From Phallus indusiatus (Eukaryota; Basidiomycota; Agaricomycetes; Phallales; Phallaceae): a DNA stretch of 64,000 bases. Location: NCBI GenBank assembly GCA_027605045.1, contig JAQFWX010000016.1, forward strand, positions 774,551 through 838,550, given 5' to 3'. Positions 13,501 to 25,608 of this stretch are shown here, one piece after another. The stretch's first letter is position 1. Every line of letters begins with the position of its first letter. The notes beneath the pieces are model-generated. The model was given only the letters and a program-made list of their open reading frames with translations. It had not been told where the DNA came from and did no database searches. Position numbers and translations under genes: made by a program.

Positions 13501-16031
13501 CAAGAGAGAGATCGACAAGACCTACCGCTGCTACTAACGCTGCATACACACGCACCCGGTCGTTATCTCCTCCACCGTCACTTCCACTTCCACCTCCGCC
13601 ATCTTCGAATTCAGCTATCAATCTCCCACTTCCGAATGCGTTGTCGCATCCTCATCAACGGCGTTCGTCACCACCACCTCAACAAGAGTCGTCGGGGGCA
13701 TCGATGCCTCAGGCTGCGGTGATGCAGATGCAGGTTCAAGCTCAGACGACTCAGAGACAAGGTCAAGGTCAAGGACAGGGGCAGTTTATGCTACACTACT
13801 CTTCGCCTCGTGCGCATCCTGCCGAAGTAGGATATAATGCGCGTAGAGAACTTGACAGTGGTGCACCGCCCCCGCCACCAACTCACTTTCAGATGTATAC
13901 GCCTCAGCAAAGTACTACTACACCCGTGTCGTCGTCGTCGTCGCATTTTGAATCTCATAATCAACATGCTCATTCGCATCTTATTCATCCATCACAACAA
14001 CAACAACAACACCCATCCGATTCCGACCTCTCCTACAACCACCAACACCACCACCAACATCATCACGATCCGCACAATCTCCACCACCACCACACCATGC
14101 ACGACGACCCGCACGCACACCACCACCACTCTTTAATCCCACGCACAAAACGATCTCGCCCGACACCGACACAGTTGACTGCGCTGAGGAGGTTACATGC
14201 GATTACGTCTAGTCCGAGTATTGAGGAGCGTGCGAGGCTTGGTAAAGAGATTGGGATGGAGCTTGGGAAGGTGACGAATTGGTTTCGGAATTTGAGGCAG
14301 ACGGCTAGGAAGAAGGAGAGGGAAAGGGAGGGGAGGAGGGGTGGCGTTGGTGTGGGCGTTGGTGTTGGAAGTGTTGTGGGTAATTCTGCTGGTGCGGTGA
14401 GAGGAAATTTGGGGATGATGAATGGTGGGGCTATGAATGTGAATGCGGGAGTTGGACTAGGTTTGGGTTTGGGTTTGAAAGGACCTGGTATCGCGTCTGT
14501 GGTTGCTGCTGCTGCTGCTTCGTCGTCGTCCTCGATGGGTGAAGACACTGTCGTGGCGCAGAAGAGATTTAGAATGGAGGAGGATGATGAGCGGGAGAGA
14601 TCAAATCTGACGACGCCGCCGGGTTCTGGATCTGTGCCTACGCCTGTGTCGTTTACTGTTTCTGCTGCGTCTTTGCAGATGCAGTCTCATGAAGCGTCGT
14701 CGTCTTTGGAAGGTTCTTCTTCTCAAGTTCAAGGTCAAGCTCCGTGCGACTGTCCGGGATGTGATAATCGGAAAGTTCGAAGTACATCTACTACTCTTAC
14801 GCCAACTACATCTCCCCAACTCCTTCCGCCCCCTCCTTCTGCGTCTTCTCAACAACAACAACAACAGTCTTTCCGTGCTCATCATCCTCATCCTCATCAA
14901 TCTCGACCTTTTCCTTCATTCCAGGACTCGCCTCGTTCTCGTTCTCACACAATCTCGACGTCTCATCCTTCAAACACACATCATCACTCTCCCTCTCTGC
15001 GTTCCGTTGCTTTGCAATCGCATTCGCATTCGGTGCATTCGTCGCCTTCGAGTGCTGTGAAAAGGAAACGTTCCGATATTGAACGTGAACGCGAATTCGA
15101 CCGTGAAAGAGAGCATGAACATGATGAGTACGAGCGCCGAGATAGGGAAAGGGACAGGGACTACGAACGCGATCGCGATTGGGACCGAGAAAGAGAGAGA
15201 GAAAGATATCATTATATTCGTTCTCATTCTCGTGTTCGAGATGAATACGCTCATCATGATTCATCTGGCTGGAGACATCCGCATCCTCATTCACGGTCGG
15301 CGTCTGGATCACCTCTTTTAGTGCGTTCGCCGTCTCCGCTGTCTATGCTACCTAGTACTTCATCCACATCGTCGTCGCCTGTTCCGCAACGAAGATCCAG
15401 CCATCACCACTCTCACTCTCATTCTCATGCCCACTCTCATTCACATTCGCGCTCACATCCTTATCATGGGTACGATGAATCGCGTTCTAGAGTGCGCAGT
15501 GACGTTTCACGGGACAAACCAAGATTCAGAGAAGAAGAAGCAGGAGGAGGAGATAGAGAAAGCGGAAGAGATAGAGATAGAGAAAGGGACAGGGCGCATT
15601 TACATATGATACACGCACGTGGGCACCCCTCTCGCTCTCCTATTCGTCCGTACAACACGCATCCTCAAACTCCCTCTCCATCATTCTCTCAGCTCTCCGC
15701 CGACGTGGATCACGAACACGATATCGAGATGATGGAAGATGATAATAGCAGCGATCGTGTTACTACTCGTACTACTCGTACTAGCATTTCTTCTTCTTCC
15801 TCGTCCTCTTCTTCGTCTTCATCGATAACGACAATGTATCGGGAGGTGCATGAGGCTATTACCCCGGAACCTGAACACGGACGTGGAAATGGTCGTATTC
15901 AGCAGAATAATAGAAGTGGTGGTGCAAGTTCTTCTCGTAGTGCGGTTAAAGCTGGTGTTGAGGGTGAAGAGAATGCGACGACTAATTTGGATGATGCGAT
16001 GCTGCTGTTGGCGTTTAGTCGGAATAATTGA
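10594..16031 (+). CDS. two-homeodomain transcription factor (exons 10594-11072, 12602-16031)
   Basis: Predicted nuclear DNA-binding regulator of 1302 residues. Exon 1 ends inside codon 160 (AT|G) at GTAAGC and exon 2 resumes after TTTTCAG; the joined length is divisible by three. Homeodomain 1 spans about residues 122-180: a basic N-terminal arm and helices 1-2 come from exon 1, and the recognition helix with WFQNQR (W168) comes from exon 2. Homeodomain 2 lies around residues 672-733 with recognition motif WFRNLR (W720). The rest is low complexity: Ser/Thr-rich N-terminus, an Asp/Glu-rich block right after homeodomain 1, His/Gln/Pro-rich linkers, and Arg-Asp/Arg-Glu repeats around residues 990-1040. 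The start is the first ATG in frame. The GC-rich, repeat-rich exon 2 throws many spurious frames in other phases. Target genes are unknown; a developmental role is only by analogy with fungal homeobox proteins. Confidence 0.9.
11073..12601 (+). other. 1.53 kb intron inside homeodomain 1
   Basis: The intron starts GTAAGC and ends TTTTTCAG. It is about 25 times longer than the 50-75 nt introns elsewhere in this window. It contains a GA-rich microsatellite near 11660-11690, a CA tract near 11878-11890 and CT-rich stretches. I see no convincing coding exon inside it; the short frames present do not splice in phase to either flank. Confidence 0.75.
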
Positions 16032-17220
16032 AAAAGTTTTGTTTTCTGGGAAGATGTTTGTTTGTTTTTTTATCTCCATTGTTTTGTCGCTGTTGTTGTT
16101 GTGATCGTCTTATGTTTTTTTTTATCTTGCTTTTCTGTCTTCTTTTCGCCTTCTCTCTTTCTCTCTCTCTTCGCTATGTTATCTTATCCACCCTATTTCT
16201 CTTCTTTCCCTTTCATCACAACTCGGACTTGGACTATGCAAAACATGCAAACACAAAATCTCGTATCGTATATCTATATCATCATATTCATATCATCTCC
16301 TGTTTTCTTTTTTCTTTTCGTTGTCGAACGGGTGTCAAACACAAATCTTCGTACCACACATGCATGCAACAATCATCGTATCTTTATCCATATATGCTCA
16401 GCCGTCTCGCTACCCAACTCGAATCGTCGTTAACATACATGCAAGCATTCAATATTCAATATTGACGCGTCACTTCGTGCTTTTTAACTAATCAAATATA
16501 TCAATCATCAATTCGCCCCTCGTATCTATCCTGTTCTAATACTGCCATCCATCCTGAATGCGTTAACAGACGGGTGCCGGAATTATCGCTCAAGACACCG
16601 ATCCACCGGCCTCTCCATCTCCATCCTATATTTATTTTATCGTTTTATCGAACACCAGCATTAAAACACAACAAATCTGCAATTTCTAAATCATCACAAT
16701 AGACCGTTCCCATTTTCCTTTCTGGCGTCGACACGGTACACCTGGGGAAAATTGGGTTTATATGCGCGCTTGGCTTGCTCCTCGTCCTTCGAATCTGGAT
16801 CTGTCTTTATATTTGAAATGAATTTTAGTGCTTTAGAAATTCTTCGTCGTATTTTAGTTTGTTTGTTTTTTTTTGGTTTGGGTTTCTGCTATGTTTCTTA
16901 TATGTTTTTCTATTGCTTCCCATTTTTGGGCTCTCTGTGTATCTTTTGTTTCAAACATTTAGAATTTGATATTCCAAATGTTTTTGTAATATATATCATT
17001 ATTTGATTTCTCTAATGATCATCTAGTTTAGAATGTGATTGTTCATAAAGTGCAGACTCCAGCATAAACATGCGCTTCCTACCTAATTAACCTAATTAGG
17101 TTTAGCGCTTACTAATCGACGCTCCCTTCTATATATGGACATTTCGGACATCGAGTCATAATTTGTGAACAAAGCCCTTTTCTTCCATAACTGCAACTCA
17201 TTTCGAAAAAAACAGTCAAT
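16032..17220. other. intergenic: 3' UTR of homeobox gene and methyltransferase promoter
   Basis: Pyrimidine-rich sequence follows the homeobox stop codon. Before the methyltransferase there is a TATA-like TATATATGG around 17130, about 90 bases upstream of its ATG. No gene was seen between them. Confidence 0.55.
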
Positions 17221-17991
17221 ATGAATTCACAGAACGCCTCCGAATCCGCATCATCATCCGAAGCTCAGACTTCCAAAGCTAATAAAGCCATTGTCGAGCA
17301 AGGATACGACCTCATCGCACCTAAATATCTCGCATGGTCCGCACCCCGTCCAACTACGACTCGTATGGCGTACCTTGACAAACTCATCGGGATTCTTGGA
17401 CCCGGCTCTCATGTTCTCGAACTAGGCTGTGGAGCGGGTGTTCCAGCCACGCAGAAGCTCATCGCGAGCGGGATGAAAGTCACGGGAGTCGATATCTCGT
17501 CTTCCCAAATTGCTCTTGCACGGGAACATGTTCCAGAAGCTACGCTTATACGGAGCGATATGATGTCCCTTGATTTTAAATTCGGCGGCGACAAGGACGA
17601 AAATGAAAAAGGAGAACATCTATCATCATCTTCGTCTTCGTCTTCTCCTTATTCTTATTCGTTGAAGTTCGACGCTGTGGTGGCTTTTTATTCAATCTTT
17701 CATCTGCCGAGTGATGAACAGGGATCCATGATTCGGAAAATGAGTGGGTGGATCCGCGACGGTGGGATACTGCTTTTTAATCTAGGTTCAAATGAGGGCG
17801 ATCATTTTAGGGACGATTGGATGGGGGCGAAAATGTTTTCAAGTGGACTGGGGATAGAGAAGAATAAAGAGATGTTGAATATTTTGATTGAGGAAGGATT
17901 GGATGTTGAAGATGAGATTGCAGATGAGACTGTCGGTGGTTTTGTAGAAAAGTTTCATTGGGTTTGGGCGACCAAGAAGTCTAGCACCTAA
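17221..17991 (+). CDS. class I SAM-dependent methyltransferase
   Basis: Intronless 256-residue protein with a seven-beta-strand methyltransferase fold. Motif I is LELGCGAG at residues 66-73, followed by the strand/acidic residue VTGVDIS that binds the SAM ribose. The post-I segment has RSDMMSLDF, and the motif IV region is FDAVVAFYSIFHLP, typical of the Methyltransf_11/25 families that act on small molecules. A serine-rich insert (about residues 136-146) and an acidic lysine-rich stretch sit between the motif II/III region and motif IV, probably a surface loop. No signal peptide or membrane segment is visible, so it is probably cytosolic. The ATG is preceded by AACAGTCAAT and is the first in frame. 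The substrate cannot be told from the sequence; neighbours do not fix it, although oxidoreductases lie a few kb downstream. Confidence 0.88.
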   Translation: MNSQNASESASSSEAQTSKANKAIVEQGYDLIAPKYLAWSAPRPTTTRMAYLDKLIGILGPGSHVLELGCGAGVPATQKLIASGMKVTGVDISSSQIALAREHVPEATLIRSDMMSLDFKFGGDKDENEKGEHLSSSSSSSSPYSYSLKFDAVVAFYSIFHLPSDEQGSMIRKMSGWIRDGGILLFNLGSNEGDHFRDDWMGAKMFSSGLGIEKNKEMLNILIEEGLDVEDEIADETVGGFVEKFHWVWATKKSST

Positions 17992-20900
17992 GTTTCACCA
18001 AATTGAGGAACTAGGATTTTTCATTTATTTGAATTACAATTCTTGGAATTTAGGTCGTGTTGTACATTTCTTTACTAGTGATTTATTAAAGTGAAGCGAG
18101 AACTGCTAGTGGTACGATTGGAAAAGCAGCTGCTAATATGCTTGGCAATATCATCATCCACACAGCTTGTAACCCAAACGCTGTTCCTATCAGTCATGCA
18201 TATAGGTATCCCTACTTCTAAATCAGCTCAGTCGCATATATCTCACAGTACGTAGCCGCCCCTAGAGATCCTAAGCCAGCGGTAAACAGAGACAGTTATC
18301 AATGAAATTCAAACATCGCACTTACACGAATCATCACATGCACATTTGTAGCCATGCAGGATCCCTTCAGCTGGCTTATAGATCCGGAATCTAGAGTTTG
18401 AGAAATTTGTTCCAAGACCATATGTGCTTGAGCACACCAAGATATTAATCTGCGGGGAGTCTGGCGCTGATGATCCACTTATTAATTTTAGAAAATGACA
18501 TTCTGGCAGGTATAGCAATAGCAAATAATATCTTGACGTCTACAATTGAACACAGCCGCGCTTTCAGATTTCGGGTAAGGAGTCGCACTCCTTTCATTAC
18601 TGAAATCCTCTAGTAGCAGTGGGTCAGTCAATGTCTATCTGTCAAGTCTCCATAATTATCAAGTCAGCCATAAATTCAAATATCTCACATCACCGAGATT
18701 GTTCACATGGTAACAAGCATCTTTCCTCAAGTTGTCAATAAGAAGATCAGACTTTGGTGGCTTGGAATAGAACTCGGAAGAGCTACAGCTCAGATGAAAA
18801 CTTTTTTTTCCACGATCAATATATGATTCTCACCCATAATACCGGTAATGCTAAACAATCCGCTCACATCCGAGCCACTTCTTGATTTATACAACTGAGA
18901 CCGTGACGAGCAGTTCTGATTCTGATGGTGAAAAATAGCAATAGTGTCACCAATGAAGCCGCGGCGGCGGCGTTATTATGAAAGAAGAATAGATTATTTG
19001 ACAGATAGGAGTGCCTTTTTGGAGCAATATGAGTCGCCTCTTCTGAGTCGAGAACGGTTCTTGGACCTTAGTTGACGTGAATTGCTAAAAACAGAACGTT
19101 ATTAATACATTTAACAACATGCACAATTTTCACGGTCTTCGAAGAGTGGCACTGGAGATCTTCATACCATTCGAATTGTGATTTGGCAAATCGTCACTGG
19201 ATCGAGATATGAACTCGACAACCTGCATTTTAAATGACATTTAATATATACAAGCCTTGTTGAATTGACTTGTCACCACGTGTAAATAAATCGATTTTTG
19301 AATCTCGACTTAGATATGACTTGTCACTATTCTTTCAACTCCTGAACGCCCGTAACCAGTGTTTGATCACGAGACAACTCAATATGTTCATGGTATTTGC
19401 ATGTTAATCTCGGGCATATGCTCGCCGCCGTTAATTTCTTGCTTAACAGAACAGCTCGTGTATGTGTGGCTTGTTTGGATGGACTTTCGTGTCTATCAGA
19501 TGTTTTTGAAATGATAACTGGTCAGTACATCAAACGATGTCGTTCTCACTTTAAGCCAGCCACCCAGATGCGAGCAGATCTCGGTTGACGTCTGCGGATC
19601 CTAGTAAGTTCAGGCGCATGTGAGAGTTTCTGCAGCTCTAACATCACTGCTATCACTGCCCTTCCCTTTTTATGTGGATACATGAGCGGGTATCACTAGA
19701 ATTTTTAGTCGAAGATAACTGGCTTACTAGGTTCTTGAATACGTAAATATATCAGATCTGATATAAGAAGGCATACGAGTGCAATGCGCAATTGCTTTTA
19801 TACGGTTGGTTATTCATCAGCCTTATAATCTTAACCAAGAAACCTCCGAAATACCATAAAGGAGAGAGATTGACACTTATGACTGCGGTCTCTGGTTGCT
19901 AGATTGGCAACCTCCTAACATATATTTAAGCGTCCGTGGCATCGGGAGAGGAAGAAGAGATAATCTAGATTTATCCTGTTCATAATCTAGGCGGTACCTG
20001 CGCCGTTTATCGTGGTTTTTTCTCAAGAAAGCTGACCAATCATTCTCTGTCCCTTCGAAGTCGAATTTGATGCGGAAAGTATAAGCTCGGTGTCATTATT
20101 TAGTTCAAGAAATCATCACTCCGACGTCGGAACGCAGAATATATGAGTCTCATCTAATAAGGATAATTATAACCCTCGGTTATGATCACTTTTCAAAATT
20201 TATATAGACATAACTGCTAAGAACTTACATGATGAATCATGCGTTTTTGCTATCATCTCGTTAACTTGTCGTTAGGTATACAGCCTGCTTTTGGCGGGTC
20301 CAGACTGGGTCCGAGCCTTCAAATCTGTCTGGCGATTTTGGACAAAATTGATTTCATCTACAGGAGCTAGTAGTTAATATTTCAAACTGGACTGAGGTTT
20401 AGCGATATGAATGAAGTCTGATTGAGCAGATTTTCCTTGTGGTTCACGTGCGGGACGACATGCGTGTTTGGCGAAGAACGGGATAACGCATTATCCGGTT
20501 GCTACGAATGACTTTAAAGTGAAGAAAAAGGAAGATGACCATGCCACATACATAAAAATCCCCGGCCGGGACTAAGGAATGTCCTTATTAACTTCGCAGA
20601 TCTCATAAGAGCGTCCTTCTGGATCGTTGATATCGTTTGTTTATAGGACTGATAAAGCTTTTTATAATACATATATACCGCCTTTAAAGTTGCTTCGAGT
20701 CTTCCGAAGGGCGCATTATGTATCGTTGTGGTTACTTTAGATCAAATGATGACCTTTCAGTTGACAAATGTTGACCGCTGCCAGATGTAGGCTGAACATC
20801 AAACGCGCCTGCGGCCCCGGCGGCGCTTCGCCGTTATTTCGAAGGTCTTATAATCCGTGATGCCAAATGAGTTGTTAAAGAAGCCTTTATAATGGATTTT

Positions 20901-21530
20901 GAATGAGTTTAGGACAACTTTAATTCATAGCTCAACAGCTTCCGGTTGTTGTTGTCCCCGAGTCCGTTTGGCAAGAACTCGTAAAATACTGTTTGATCTC
21001 GGATCCGGGTGAAGAAAATGTTATGAAAAAATGTTTGAGATAAGAATTGTTGTTGAGTGAGACAGAGAACTGAGACTTATTGAGTGTTGGCCCGGATAGT
21101 ATGAGCCTATGAGCAACCTATGAGGTATTACGGGTGTCGCATTTTCATTTCCATCAGCCTTCGGCGCCTGTGGCTGTGTGACGCGTACACCAACGCACAT
21201 CTCGGCCTTCTCGGAGCGAATTTTTGGGTGTCGCCAGTATCCAAAGCTTTACGGTTGTTGTTTCGGAAAACCGGACAAACCGGACAGAACAATAAAAACG
21301 ATACAGGAACAAATATCGGAAATGAACGGCGCACGATTGTAACATTGTGAATTTGAATATTTAAGTCCTTCACTCATTATGTAAGACATATCAACATGCA
21401 ACTAACGCGACCTCAGCAGGCGTGTCGATATTTAGAAAATAGATATAATTGTCAGCTAATCTTCCTGGGGAGACATGAATGATACCAAAGTTTATGGGTC
21501 TTAAGATCTTGAGACACCAGCTCGGAAAAT
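17992..21530. other. 3.5 kb without a recognisable gene
   Basis: No frame carries a recognisable domain. A minus-strand frame at 18309-18524 contains a cysteine-bearing segment (CACDDSC) followed by a GTAAGT-like donor. It could be an exon of an unknown small protein, but joining it to the next acceptor meets stop codons, so I do not call it. The last part is the 3' flank of the GMC oxidoreductase. Confidence 0.45.
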
Positions 21531-23667
21531 TCATCGAGTCCTGCTGTTCGCCAACGACCATGCAGTTTTAATGAAATCAGCACATCGCTCAGCAACCATG
21601 ATGGCAGGAGCCATTGTGTGCGCTGCAATAATCTCAGGAAAGACACTAGTATCAGCCACTCTTAAGCCCTGTATACCCCAAACGCGCAATTCATCGTCCA
21701 CCACTCCACCTTCTTCCAATGTACCCATGCGACATGTACAAGAGTAGTGGTAGGTCGTTCTTGCCCGTTCACGAATATATTGGTTAATATCTTCGTCGCT
21801 CTCAGATTGGGGAACAAGAAGCTCCGTGAAAGGATAGCCCTGTTTTCGTATTTGCTCTGCGAGCCGTTTAGCGAGTTTTACGCCTTTGCCAAGCACGTGG
21901 AGGTCCTCCGGTGCGGAAAAAAAGTTGAGGTCAACCTTGGGTCGGTCGTACGGGTCTGCACTTGTCAAACGTACTGATCCGATTGATTTGGGGCGTAGGA
22001 GGCATGTCATGAATGTGAAAATCCCTTTTCCATTTGGTGGTTCGAATTTAGGATCGTCAACCACACCACTGACGGGTATTGCTTTAAGTTCTAGATCTGG
22101 GACATTTTCGGGTTTCGAAATATCTAGATCGGTCGGCCCGTGTGGAATTAACTGGCCATTTGAGGACAGGAGCCGTGAAGGGAGGAAAAAGGCTATATGA
22201 ACGAATGGAGAGCTGAAGAGACTGGGTCTTGAGAGGAGGTATTTGATCAATTCGATGATGGCGACCAAGGGCTTTTTTATCAACACATGAAGCGAATCGC
22301 GCAAAGGAATTGTCCACATGATCGGGAGATCAACATGGTCTTTCTTCCCAAACAAAGAAATAACGGGAAATATTAGAAACAGAGGGCGAAAAGGAGTAGA
22401 TTAGGCTAAATGTACCAGTTTAGACCCTACGCCGGGGCTATTGACGACAACGTCAATTCCGTGCTGCTTTAAATGGTCTTGCGGGCCTATTCCGCTGCAA
22501 AACAAACCATCAGTATTACGCGCCAGTGCAGTCCGGATGATGGTCCAAACCTGAGCATAAGAACCTGAGGGCTTGCAAGTGCCCCGCAACAAAGAATTAC
22601 CTCCTTGGTTGCTTTAGCAAAGTAAAGCTTAGATTGGTCATCCTTTTTGTTGGCATTGCGCATTTCTACTCCGTCGGCTTTGATCTCGCCATTATCTTGC
22701 GCAAATACGATTCGGGTGACGACTGTGTTGGTGCATACCTTGAGGTTCGGGCGTGTTTGAGCAACGTGATGAGGAAGGTAAGAGTTAAATGAGGAAGCAC
22801 GCTGCATGTTTCTGTTTACCGCGATGTCGAGGCTTGCAAGGCTTACAGACGAAACGTTAGGAGAATTAATGTCCGGCGTGAATGGGATATTGAGGGCAGA
22901 TGCAGCATCCCTTACGCTGAGAAAATATCCGAGTTAGTCGCGGTGAAATTTAGGTAAATCGAGAAATTTACTGATGAATCGCGTTAGACTCGTAGTTTGG
23001 AAAGGTCTGATTTTCCAAAGGCCCTAGTAATGTACCGTCAAAGCTCAGCGAAGGATTCTATTAGGTTGATGGCCGTAAACTGACCGTCTCTACCGCGAGA
23101 ATCCCCTTTCTGGCTCAACGAGTGCTCTGATTTGGAGAAAAAAAGTTTCAGCCGCTCAAAATTCCATCCGCTTCGACCCATGTGCTCTTCCCAAACGTTA
23201 TACTCTCCTGGGAAGCCTCGAGTATAGATCATTGCATTTACTCTCGAGCCACCACCGAGTACCTCGGGATAAATGAGCTCAACGGTCCGACCGGCGGCAG
23301 AAGAAATAGGAAGCGACTTGGATTTTTTCGCGATTGTGTGTTTGGTATATGCATCAGCACTAATAAGAGGAACACGATTTGCCCAAGTGTCGTAAACACC
23401 TCCTCGCTCCACGAGCAAGACTTGACAATTTGGATTTTCGCTCAGGCGAGATGCAACGACGCAACCTGCGGTTCCACCTAGAAGGGGTTTAAACCCAAGA
23501 CCTGTTGTTTCAAATCTCAAAATTCGCAGAATCATTTACATACCTCCTACAACGATATAATCATATTTATGCTCAGGCAGCTGATTTGCGGCACTGCCTT
23601 TGAGAAGCTCTACACCAACGTCTCTTGGGGAAAATTCTGGATAGGTGTTACTTGAGAAAGGCCACAT
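21531..23667 (-). CDS. GMC family FAD oxidoreductase (aryl-alcohol/glucose oxidase-like)
   Basis: Six exons on the minus strand: 23667-23544, 23477-23085, 23023-22972, 22916-22551, 22494-22416, 22343-21531. Together they encode 608 residues and the phases close exactly. The N-terminus begins MWPF and leads into YDYIVVGGGTAGC, the dinucleotide-binding Rossmann motif (first intron after VVGG). LVERGG follows as the ribose-binding end, then the GMC signature around GGGSRVNAMIYTRG and SGIGPQDHL (signature 2). The C-terminal domain has TCRMG, and FPEIIAAHTMAPAI carries the catalytic histidine. Enzymes of this family oxidise alcohols or sugars and make hydrogen peroxide, often in lignocellulose decay or metabolite tailoring. 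No classical secretion signal is evident, which argues against a secreted aryl-alcohol oxidase. The intron at 23024-23084 was chosen so that the exon reads RGRDGPLENQ, matching the family; a shorter alternative exists. Confidence 0.9.
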
Positions 23668-24737
23668 CTAGGAAAGAAGATGCAAAAAAAACGGCCTAGA
23701 ACGGTCTGCAGGGTCTTTCATCGCCGCATGAAGTAATTACATATCACTGAATGGACCGTGAGTCTAAACATCTGAGCGTAGGCTTCATCCTAAGTTTAAT
23801 TTGAATGTATCTCCTCAATCTGTCAGAGCCTTTTCAGTAAAAAAAAAGAAAAGACACAGTTCTACAGAATGCTGCGAAGTATTGTCGCATGTTGAGTGTA
23901 AATGCTAAAGTCACGCCGTGACGTTGTGACTATAATAGCGACGCCTCTCCTACTAGTCGCGAGGTACGTTCTTTATGATTTAGTTTCTTTTATATTTCCT
24001 TATTGACAAAGGTACTTAGCTATGTTCTCTATTTCACCACGTCTCATGCAACTATAAGGGTCAAAATGGAATGGACTGATTCCTGAACACTGAGTAGTCT
24101 TGGAGTAGTCGCTCTTTTTTGCGAGCAGGAGGTTTGTGCCCGCTATGTTTTTCTTGGAATCTTCGACTTGAAGACCTGACCATCGGAATCCACTCAAACC
24201 CAAATAAACCATGCATGTCTGTGCAGTATCAAGCATCCCCAGCTCGCAAGACTTTTCAGGCGGAATGCTACGACTTCGGCCTATCAGTTTGAATCCACAC
24301 CCTCCCCAGGAAGCTATGATCCTCCTTTCAAAAAGTTCTTGCTATGTACAGGCCTAGCCGGTAATCTCAAAGATACCTTAATTCTGTACTATCCTTCATG
24401 ACAATCAATAGTCTGAGTTTCGTCCCTGGACTAGTTCGTCTTGCGATCTAGGAATCTCCAGAGACTCGGCTCTTTCTCGTCTCCGCCTAGTTTGACGTTA
24501 ATGCTCTTGAACCATCAGTTTGAGTCGAATGTATCTCTTGTACCTCTTCTCTAGAGGAATCAGTACTCAGTACCGTTGAAAAGCTTGCAGACGATGGCGG
24601 GAGCTTGAAATCGTGTGACATGTGACGCGTGACATACTCAAATTTTCCCGACCTCCGACCACTTGCATCACCACGTTCATTCATCTCCACCGATTACAGA
24701 ACGACCTCCTTTGTATATTCATTCACTGATTAAACGA
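23668..24737. other. divergent intergenic region between GMC oxidoreductase and NOPCHAP1 genes
   Basis: About 1.07 kb between two head-to-head genes, presumably holding both promoters. No other gene is recognised; a short minus-strand frame at 24000-24236 shows no domain. Confidence 0.5.
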
Positions 24738-25608
24738 ATGAATTCTGAAATACATACTGAAGATGGTGGTCTTGACCGTTGCTTGAAGCAAGGTTCGGAG
24801 GCTGCAACCTTCACCGTCAAGGACGCGGATAAATCCGAGAAAATCAACGGAAGGACCAATAAAAGCACACTAGATGTTCTAGAAGTCGAGGACGACGAAC
24901 AGCGGTTAGCGAGACTTCGTAAGTTTTCGACTCCTAGAATTTATAAATCACTGATGTCTTTAAATGGCCTATGAGACAGAAAGTTTGCTTGAGAATATAG
25001 ATTCATTGCCCTCGTCTTCAGCATCATTACCATCGACTTCTTTTCAATTTCCTTTGCTACCATCTTCACGACCGCACTTTGTACCGAAAAGCGAAAGTAT
25101 GAATCTGTTTTTGAAATCGTCATACACCTGAACCCGCTCGTGATTAGTTTTTTCGAGAATTGAAGCCTTCCTTCCACAAATGGCCCAATCTAATGCAGAA
25201 CTTATGAGACGAGCACAAGACGATCCAACAAGTGTTGACATCGAAAACGTCGCCATGGATCAAGAAGCTTATATTGAAATGGTATATATATATATATACT
25301 CGTTCTGTATGTCCCTTTATTTATGTCCGTCATTCTAGAACCTGGGCTTGGGCGTTTTTGAAAAGAAAAGAAGAAGAAAAACTGATGACGGTACGATCTC
25401 GGACTTGGACTCGGCCTCGGACTCTCATTCTGACTCAAACGAAAATGACGAAACACATTTATCGGACTGTTCGGCCTCACATTCGGTGTCAGAGTCAGAT
25501 TCGAGATCGGATGTTGACTCTTCTGATTCTGGCAATACGTCAAATGCAACTTCATCGCCAAGTTCCGAAGAAGCATCCTCCTCCTCTTCGTCTTCCTCGG
25601 CATCATAA
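24738..25608 (+). CDS. NOPCHAP1-like snoRNP assembly chaperone (DUF4598)
   Basis: Four exons, 24738-24918, 24980-25096, 25148-25281 and 25339-25608, give 233 residues with all phases consistent. The core motif is FLPQMAQSNAEL followed by SVDIENV and then YIEM|NLGLGVFE across the third intron. This matches the DUF4598/NOPCHAP1 (human C12orf45) family, in which FLPQMA-like, NIEN and a short hydrophobic -LFE motif are conserved. In animals NOPCHAP1 links the NOP58 core protein to the R2TP/RUVBL chaperone during box C/D snoRNP assembly; the same nuclear role is inferred here. The C-terminal exon is an acidic Ser/Asp/Glu tail ending in a serine run, as in the human protein. The first exon is hydrophilic and unconserved. 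Intron 3 begins with a TA-dinucleotide repeat. The start is the first in-frame ATG; an upstream in-frame TTG region was ignored. Confidence 0.82.

Noticed and set aside
13213..15312. Several long frames on both strands overlapping homeobox exon 2
   Set aside because: They mirror the repetitive His/Ser/Arg-rich coding sequence in other phases; the homeodomain frame explains the region.
18309..18524. Cysteine-containing minus-strand frame with a donor-like end
   Set aside because: Joining to downstream acceptors meets stops; no family recognised.
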